From Lachnoclostridium sp. UBA739 (GTDB lineage Bacteria > Bacillota_A > Clostridia > Lachnospirales > Lachnospiraceae), in contig DBKX01000193.1 of NCBI GenBank assembly GCA_002297865.1, positions 27,596-38,013 on the forward strand: a DNA stretch of 10,418 bases, given 5' to 3'. The notes beneath the pieces are model-generated. The model was not told where the DNA came from, ran no database searches, and saw only the letters and a program-made list of their open reading frames with translations. The translations under genes were made by a program, and so were the position numbers. Positions 5,702 through 10,418 of this stretch are shown piece by piece. Within the stretch, counting starts at the first letter, position 1. The number at the start of each line of letters is the position of its first letter.

Positions 5702-6478
5702 ATGGTTAGAGGATTATTTACTGCTTATACGGGGATGAACAATGAGCAGAGACGATTAGACGTATTGTCAAACAATTTAGCCAATGCGGCTACAGTAGGC
5801 TATAAAGCCGAAGGAGCAACAAATCAAAGTTTTGATAACGTATTAGCTATCAAGATTAACGATTCATCGGAGATGGGCATAGATAGGGCAATTGGAGATT
5901 TGTCACTAGGAGTAAAAGTGGGAGAAGTTTATACGGATTACTCACAAGGTTCATTGAGAGAGACAGGCAATACATTTGACCTGGGAATTGACGGAGAAGG
6001 TTTTTTTGCTGTTAACGTTGTGAATAAAAATGGTGACAGCGAAACGATGTATACGAGAGATGGAAGTTTTAAAATGACATCAGAGGGATTTATTACGGAT
6101 GTTGACGGTAATAAATTAATTGGTTCAGGTGGTTATGTTCAAGTACCTACCAACGCAAGTCAGATTTCAATTGATTCTGCCGGTGCTATCTATGCCGATG
6201 GTCAATTGATAGATACAATTCAACTAGTCGATTTTGAAGACTATGACTATTTAGCCAAACATGGGACTAATCTTTATCGAGCAGTAGACGGAGCACAGAC
6301 AAAAGAAGCTACTGGCTTGATTCGACAGGGCTATACAGAACAATCTAACGTAAATTCAGTATCAGAGATGGTAAAATTAATCACGATAACAAGAGCCTAT
6401 GAAGCAAATCAAAAAGTTATGCAGGCATTTGATTCTACATTACAGAAAGCATGTAATGATATTGGCAGAGTCAAGTAA
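5702..6478 (+). CDS. flgF: Flagellar distal-rod protein, FlgF-type (FlhO orthologue by position)
   Basis: This 258-residue protein belongs to the flagellar hook/basal-body family. It has the N-terminal rod domain with MVRGLFTAYTGM and the SNNLANAATVGYKA signature (about 23-36), the central GIDGEGFFAV block (GEGFF at 98-102), and the C-terminal helix VSEMVKLITITRAYEANQKV (about 220-239). N- and C-terminal helices of these proteins pack together to build the rod of the basal body after export through the flagellar type III apparatus. It has no cleaved signal peptide, as expected for that route. AAAGGAG at 5688-5694 supports ATG 5702. Its place directly after mbl and before a FlgG-like gene matches flhO of Bacillus subtilis, one of two rod proteins needed to complete the rod. 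FlgF and FlgG are paralogues, so the exact name depends on position and comparison; membership in the rod family is certain. Confidence 0.9.
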   Translation: MVRGLFTAYTGMNNEQRRLDVLSNNLANAATVGYKAEGATNQSFDNVLAIKINDSSEMGIDRAIGDLSLGVKVGEVYTDYSQGSLRETGNTFDLGIDGEGFFAVNVVNKNGDSETMYTRDGSFKMTSEGFITDVDGNKLIGSGGYVQVPTNASQISIDSAGAIYADGQLIDTIQLVDFEDYDYLAKHGTNLYRAVDGAQTKEATGLIRQGYTEQSNVNSVSEMVKLITITRAYEANQKVMQAFDSTLQKACNDIGRVK

Positions 6479-6493
6479 GGGGGAATATAATAC

Positions 6494-7309
6494 ATGGTAA
6501 GATCCTTATGGACAGCAGCATCAGGTATGGCGGCACAGCAAACCTATGTTGATACAATTTCGAACAATCTTTCTAATATAAATACAGTTGGATATAAAAA
6601 GGAACAGGCTGAGTTTAAGACCTTATTATATCAAAATTTACAACAGAAACAAACAGATGCAGAAGGCAATCCAAAACCAGTTAGTGCACAAGTTGGTTTA
6701 GGTGTTAGAACAGCAGCAATCACATCTCAGTTCATGCAAGGAAGTTTAACAGCTACAGGTAATGTTGCTGACTTTGCAATTGAAGGTGAAGGCTTCTTCA
6801 TGGTTCAATTACAGGATGGCAGTATTGGATATACAAGAAATGGTTCTATGAAATTTATGATAGGAAATGACGGATTGACATTAGCTGATTCTGAAGGTAA
6901 TCTGGTACTAGATTCGACTGGATCGCCAATCGTATTCCCAGAGGGAATGTCTTCTTCTAAGATAACAATTGACGCAACAGGCAGAATCATGTATCCGGAT
7001 GCAGATAACAATGTCACTGCAACAGGAGTTCAGATTGGTATTGTACAGTTTTCCAATCCAGCAGGTTTAGAAAAGATTTATGGCAGTCTTTTAAAAGAAA
7101 CCGATGCATCTGGAGTGCCAATCATAGAAGCAGCATCTGTGGGAATCGCAAAAAGCAAGATTCATCAAGGGTATTTAGAGGCATCTAATGTACAGGCAGT
7201 TGATGAGATGGTTAACCTAATTGTTGCTCAGAGAGCTTATGAGATGAGTTCTAAGGCAATTACAGCTTCTGACGAGATGCTAAAACAAGCAAATAATCTA
7301 AGACAATAG
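6494..7309 (+). CDS. flgG: Flagellar distal-rod protein, FlgG-type (FlhP orthologue by position)
   Basis: This 271-residue paralogue of the preceding gene has the same architecture: MVRSLWTAASGM and SNNLSNINTVGYKK (about 23-36), the IEGEGFFMV block (GEGFF at 98-102), and the C-terminal VDEMVNLIVAQRAYEMSSKAI (about 236-256). FlgG is usually about 260 residues and forms the distal rod that spans the cell wall up to the hook. The ribosome binding site AAGGGGG (6477-6483) overlaps the TAA stop of flgF, and ATG 6494 lies 15 bp after that stop, so translation of the two rod subunits is probably linked. The pair likely arose by duplication and corresponds to flhO-flhP of Bacillus subtilis. The C-terminal half is the closer match to canonical FlgG. 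A short gene for a rod-binding protein follows after 44 bp. Confidence 0.92.
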   Translation: MVRSLWTAASGMAAQQTYVDTISNNLSNINTVGYKKEQAEFKTLLYQNLQQKQTDAEGNPKPVSAQVGLGVRTAAITSQFMQGSLTATGNVADFAIEGEGFFMVQLQDGSIGYTRNGSMKFMIGNDGLTLADSEGNLVLDSTGSPIVFPEGMSSSKITIDATGRIMYPDADNNVTATGVQIGIVQFSNPAGLEKIYGSLLKETDASGVPIIEAASVGIAKSKIHQGYLEASNVQAVDEMVNLIVAQRAYEMSSKAITASDEMLKQANNLRQ

Positions 7310-7353
7310 TCTAAAAACTCTAGATTAACTGTTACTTGAGATTGGAGGTAAAA

Positions 7354-7698
7354 ATGTCATTATCTATAGATGGAAGTAGTTACTTAAATGTGTTACAATC
7401 TACAGGGACGATTACCAATGGAAAAGCAGAAAACTTAGAAGGTACACTTAGTAATACCAATGTGGAAGATGCTACAGACCAAGAATTAATGGATGTCTGT
7501 AAGAACTTTGAAACATATTTTGTGCAAAAAGTTTTCGAAGAAATGAAAAAAACAGTTCATAGTTCAGATGATGATAACAGTTACATGCAGTACTTAGGTG
7601 ATATTTACACAGAAGGAATTGCAAAAGAAGTAACAGAGAGCCAGGACTTGGGTCTTGCGAAAACACTTTATGAATCTATGAAGAGAAACAAATTATAA
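7354..7698 (+). CDS. flgJ: Flagellar rod-binding protein, FlgJ N-terminal domain only
   Basis: The product has 114 residues from ATG 7354, chosen because GGAGG (7344-7348) lies just upstream; a TTG at 7336 would add six residues but has no ribosome binding site. After a low-complexity N-terminus rich in Ser, Thr and Asn comes the rod-binding domain: ELMDVCKNFETYFVQKVFEE (about 44-63), MKKTV (64-68), an acidic Ser-Asp loop, then YMQYLGDIYTEGIAKEV and LGLAKTLYESMKRNK. This is the rod-capping half of FlgJ. The muramidase domain found in the C-terminal half of proteobacterial FlgJ is absent, as is common in Firmicutes. The protein would guide assembly of the rod made by the two preceding gene products. 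It is the last gene before a strong terminator, which closes the mbl-flgF-flgG-flgJ unit. Confidence 0.85.
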   Translation: MSLSIDGSSYLNVLQSTGTITNGKAENLEGTLSNTNVEDATDQELMDVCKNFETYFVQKVFEEMKKTVHSSDDDNSYMQYLGDIYTEGIAKEVTESQDLGLAKTLYESMKRNKL

Positions 7699-7705
7699 AT
7701 GTTAG

Positions 7706-7732
7706 AAAGCGTCCATTTTATGGGCGCTTTTT
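7706..7732 (+). terminator. Intrinsic terminator of the mbl-flagellar rod operon
   Basis: AAAGCGTCC (7706-7714) pairs with GGGCGCTTT (7722-7730) over 9 bp with one G-U, a 7-nt loop, and TTTTT at 7728-7732. It begins 7 bp after the stop of the rod-binding gene. Confidence 0.88.
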
Positions 7733-7757
7733 ATATGAGAGAAGACCTTCAATACAT

Positions 7758-7773
7758 AAGTGCAGATGCACTT
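7758..7773. promoter_or_regulatory. Perfect 16-bp palindrome upstream of recD2
   Basis: AAGTGCA-GA-TGCACTT is a 7-2-7 inverted repeat placed 34 bp before the recD2 start and immediately before a -10-like TACAAT (7778-7783). It does not match the Firmicutes LexA box (GAAC-N4-GTTC). No good -35 is visible upstream, so promoter and operator status are both tentative. Confidence 0.35.
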
Positions 7774-7807
7774 TGGATACAATTTAAGAGGAATTGAGGA
7801 GAAAATA

Positions 7808-10042
7808 GTGGCAGAGATATTTCAAGGATATGTAGAGAAGATTGTATTCCGGAATAAAGACAATGGATATACAGTTCTAGGGTTATCAGCAGAGGGTGAT
7901 GAGATTACTTGCGTTGGAACATTTTCCTATATTAATGAAGGAGATTTTATAGAAGTACGTGGAGAAGTGATTGCACATGCGGTTTACGGAGAACAGCTGA
8001 AAGTGGAAAGTTATGTAATAAAAGAACCAGAAGATGACCTCTCCATAGAGCGTTATCTTGGCTCAGGTGCTATCAAAGGGTTAGGCCCAGGATTAGCGGG
8101 CAGGATTGTACGAAAGTTTGGCAAAGATACATTTCATGTTATTGAAAATGAGACAGAACGCCTTGCAGAAGTAAAAGGAATCAGCATGCGAATGGCACAG
8201 GAAATCGGAATACAGTTTGAAGAGAAAAAGGAAATGCGTAATGCGATGATTTTCTTGCAGCAGTACGGCATTAGTCTTGCATTTTCAGTGAAAATTGTAG
8301 AAACTTACGGACAGTCACTATATGAAATTATCAAGCAGAATCCATACAAACTTGCAGAAGACATATCAGGAATCGGTTTCCGTTTGGCAGATGATATTGC
8401 TACAAAAGCAGGTGTTATGACGGATTCAGATTATCGTGTAAAAGCAGGTATCCTTCACGTATTAACCCAGGCTGGTAATAACGGACACGTCTTTCTTCCG
8501 AAAGAGAGAATGCTTTCCATGGCAAAAGAACTGTTAGGGGTAGAAGAAGAGAAAATTGAACATCAGTTAATCGATATGGTGATGGAGAAAAAAATCGTAA
8601 TCAAACAAGATGAAGAGCAGGAACGAATCTACTCTTCTGTGTATTATTATACAGAATTAAATGTGGCGCGAATGCTTCTTGACTTGAACATCCCATATAC
8701 CATTTTACGGGAGGAAATCGAAAAGAGACTTTTAAGCTTTCAGAAGTATCACAACATCCAGTTAGATGACATGCAGAAAACAGCGGTCATAGAGGCAGCC
8801 AGAAATGGTGTCCTTGTAGTAACAGGTGGTCCTGGTACAGGTAAGACGACTACTATTAATGCCATCATCAGATTCTTCGAATCAGAAGGTATGGATATTC
8901 TTTTAGCAGCACCGACAGGACGAGCAGCAAAACGTATGTCAGAAACAACAGGCTATGAGGCTCAGACGATACATCGTCTGTTAGAAATTTCAGGGGGAAT
9001 GGAAGGTTCCGAGAAGGGAACCCATTTTGAACGAAATGAAACTAATCCACTGGAAACAGATGTAATTATTATAGATGAAATGTCCATGGTAGATATCAGT
9101 CTAATGTGTTCCTTGTTAAAAGCGATTGTAGTAGGAACAAGATTAGTCCTGGTAGGAGACGTGAATCAGCTTCCGAGTGTTGGCCCTGGAAATGTACTTC
9201 GTGACATTATTGACTCAGGAGCTTTTCCAGTCGTAAAACTTACTAAAATCTTTAGACAGGCAGCGGAAAGTGATATTATCGTCAATGCCCATAAGATTAA
9301 TGCAGGTCAGCCAATCAGTATGGATAACAAGAGCAGGGATTTCTTCCTATTACAGCGTGACAATGCCAATGTCATTATAAATGTTCTGTTACAGCTTATT
9401 ACACAGAAACTTCCTAAATATGTAGATGCTACTCCTTATGATATTCAAGTGCTGACACCGATGCGAAAAGGAGAGCTGGGAGTAGACAGGCTCAATCAGA
9501 TTTTACAGCAGTACCTGAATCCGCCGAGTGAAGACAAGAAAGAGAGAGAAACAACCCAAGGACTTTTCCGAGAAGGGGACAAGGTCATGCAGATAAAAAA
9601 CAATTATCAGATAGAATGGGAGATTAAGAATGATAGAGGGTTTCAGCTAAACAGTGGAACTGGAGTGTTTAATGGGGACTGTGGAATTGTAAGAGAGATT
9701 AATCCGTTTGCTGAGACTCTTACAGTTGAGTTTGAAGAAGGAAAGACGGTGCAGTATGGATTCTCTATGCTGGATGAATTAGAATTGGCTTATGCGGTGA
9801 CCATCCATAAGTCGCAGGGTAGTGAGTATCCTGCTGTTGTGATGCCTCTGCTGACAGGGCCGAGAATGTTGTTTAATCGGAATCTTTTGTATACTGCGGT
9901 TACTAGGGCGAAAAAGTGCGTAACGATTGTAGGGAAGAAGGATACGGTGGAAATGATGATTGCGAATGAAAGTGATCTGAGGAGGTATTCTAGCTTGGAT
10001 TTGCAGATTAGGGGGATGTATGAAGGGGTGGAGAGAGAATAG
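7808..10042 (+). CDS. recD2: ATP-dependent DNA helicase RecD2 (RecD/TraA family)
   Basis: The GTG at 7808 is the likely start: GAGGAG (7796-7801) precedes it by six bases and the product then begins VAEIFQGYVEKIVFRN, the usual N-terminus of RecD2. The frame is open upstream to about 7760 but has no ribosome binding site. The 744-residue length fits the family. An N-terminal OB-like domain is followed by helix-hairpin-helix segments (IKGLGPGLAG near 89-98, ISGIGFRLADDIA near 186-198), then an SF1B helicase core: Walker A GGPGTGKTTT (340-349, Lys346), APTGRAAKRM, Walker B DEMS (423-426), VGDVNQLPSVGPGN (449-462), KIFRQ, TIHKSQGSEYP (665-675) and YTAVTRAKK (695-703). RecD2 unwinds DNA 5' to 3' without RecB/RecC partners and acts in repair and replication-fork maintenance. 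It is a single-gene unit between two terminators. Codon use shifts in the last 130 codons toward GGG, GCG and AGG. Confidence 0.94.
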   Translation: MAEIFQGYVEKIVFRNKDNGYTVLGLSAEGDEITCVGTFSYINEGDFIEVRGEVIAHAVYGEQLKVESYVIKEPEDDLSIERYLGSGAIKGLGPGLAGRIVRKFGKDTFHVIENETERLAEVKGISMRMAQEIGIQFEEKKEMRNAMIFLQQYGISLAFSVKIVETYGQSLYEIIKQNPYKLAEDISGIGFRLADDIATKAGVMTDSDYRVKAGILHVLTQAGNNGHVFLPKERMLSMAKELLGVEEEKIEHQLIDMVMEKKIVIKQDEEQERIYSSVYYYTELNVARMLLDLNIPYTILREEIEKRLLSFQKYHNIQLDDMQKTAVIEAARNGVLVVTGGPGTGKTTTINAIIRFFESEGMDILLAAPTGRAAKRMSETTGYEAQTIHRLLEISGGMEGSEKGTHFERNETNPLETDVIIIDEMSMVDISLMCSLLKAIVVGTRLVLVGDVNQLPSVGPGNVLRDIIDSGAFPVVKLTKIFRQAAESDIIVNAHKINAGQPISMDNKSRDFFLLQRDNANVIINVLLQLITQKLPKYVDATPYDIQVLTPMRKGELGVDRLNQILQQYLNPPSEDKKERETTQGLFREGDKVMQIKNNYQIEWEIKNDRGFQLNSGTGVFNGDCGIVREINPFAETLTVEFEEGKTVQYGFSMLDELELAYAVTIHKSQGSEYPAVVMPLLTGPRMLFNRNLLYTAVTRAKKCVTIVGKKDTVEMMIANESDLRRYSSLDLQIRGMYEGVERE

Positions 10043-10076
10043 GGATAATTGCTTTGACAGTTGAAAAGCCATAAAT

Positions 10077-10119
10077 AACTGCTATAACCCTTGCAACATA
10101 AGGATTATAGCAGTTTCCT
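10077..10119 (+). terminator. Intrinsic terminator after recD2
   Basis: AACTGCTATAA (10077-10087) pairs perfectly with TTATAGCAGTT (10105-10115). After one C/A mismatch, CCTT (10089-10092) pairs with AAGG (10100-10103) around the loop GCAACAT. The tail TCCTT is only moderately T-rich. The hairpin starts 34 bp after the recD2 stop. Confidence 0.7.
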
Positions 10120-10179
10120 TATACATCACGAAGTATAGTAATTTAATAAACCTCAAGATATGAAATAAATCTTAACTAA

Positions 10180-10418
10180 ATGTTGTTTCACATGATTTTT
10201 AGCGATAAGGAGGCACTTTTAAGCCTTTATAATGCAATCTAATCTACCAATGCGAAATTTGTTTTACATATCCAGAGAATTAGAATTGCGGGTAACGATG
10301 CTGAACATTAATTTGGGCAAAAACAGAGAACTTATGAAAAAATGTAAGAAGTTATTTGAATATATGCAGTATGTAGAAAAAGTGCGTAAGTATACATCCA
10401 TTATGAGTATTAACCAAG
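10180..10418 (+). pseudogene. Decayed Rpn/PDDEXK_2-family nuclease (transposase-like) gene, running off the window
   Basis: Three fragments of one family are joined. In one frame 10180-10239 reads MLFHM then IFSDKEALLSLYNAI and hits TAA 10240-10242; this is the N-terminal helix typical of the family. From ATG 10232, in the next frame, come NLPMRNLFYISRE (the segment normally after the catalytic ExQ motif) and, directly joined, LELRVTMLNINLGKNRELMKK and CKKLFEYMQYVEKVRKYTS, open to the last base. Compared with my memory of full-length relatives, two blocks are missing: the core between LYNAI and NLP with the catalytic Asp/Glu residues, and the segment between FYISRE and VTMLNIN. The second junction keeps the reading frame; the first shifts it. 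Rpn proteins are PD-(D/E)XK nucleases that promote recombination and are spread in many copies in gut Clostridia. With the active site gone this copy should be inactive. Confidence 0.75.

Noticed and set aside
7760..7807. Upstream extension of recD2 by 16 codons
   Set aside because: It has no ribosome binding site, overlaps the palindrome, and adds residues not typical of RecD2 N-termini; GTG 7808 has GAGGAG at good spacing.
9779..10072. Minus-strand frame of 97 codons over the 3' end of recD2
   Set aside because: It lies opposite the conserved helicase motifs TIHKSQG and YTAVTRAKK and has no family features; it is a shadow frame.
1..10418. tRNA, rRNA, CRISPR array or complete insertion sequence
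   Set aside because: I found no tRNA-like arms, no regularly spaced repeats and no paired terminal inverted repeats with a transposase; the only mobile-type trace is the Rpn-like relic at the right end.

Overview
The window looks like a chromosomal segment from a low-GC, flagellated, spore-forming Clostridia, most plausibly Lachnospiraceae (Roseburia/Lachnospira-like). The reasons are the AT-rich codon use, strong AGGAGG-type ribosome binding sites, a CotJC-type manganese catalase, an Mbl/MreB gene leading into flagellar rod genes, and a decayed Rpn-type nuclease gene of a kind abundant in these genomes. The taxon is an inference from gene content; no rRNA or other marker gene is present.

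Layout. 1-449: 3' part of a CotJC/manganese catalase gene, ended by an intrinsic terminator. 573-2139: a CPBP-family membrane protease and a small secreted or lipoprotein-like protein of unknown function, both on the plus strand. 2233-2477: a frameshifted remnant of a GH24 (T4-type) lysozyme. 2497-2534: a bidirectional terminator hairpin between the plus-strand genes and a minus-strand pair. 4273-2606 (minus): a short CstA-type transporter followed 39 bp later by an unrecognised acidic 62-residue protein. 4274-4650: a divergent control region with a good sigma-A-type promoter and stacked palindromes for cstA, then an oppositely oriented promoter and two leader hairpins ahead of mbl. 4651-7698: mbl, flgF-like (flhO), flgG-like (flhP) and a single-domain rod-binding protein (FlgJ N-terminal type), which form an apparent operon ended by a clear terminator. 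7808-10042: RecD2 helicase, ended by a long hairpin. 10180-10418: an Rpn/PDDEXK_2 nuclease pseudogene that has lost its catalytic middle and runs off the window.

How the genes work together. The mbl-flgF-flgG-rod-binding cluster joins the cell-elongation cytoskeleton to the distal flagellar rod. Its mbl-flhO-flhP order is the one known from Bacillus subtilis. cstA and its small downstream neighbour probably form one peptide- or pyruvate-uptake unit under a dedicated repressor or activator. CotJC belongs to the spore coat, and RecD2 to DNA repair. The two pseudogenes (lysozyme and Rpn) suggest past mobile or phage-derived material now decaying at the module boundaries.

I see no convincing undescribed multi-gene system. 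The points most worth a second look are the palindrome cluster on the cstA promoter, the unknown small protein paired with CstA, the promoter followed at once by a terminator-like hairpin upstream of mbl, and the two gene remnants. All family assignments come from motif recognition by eye; no database search was run.
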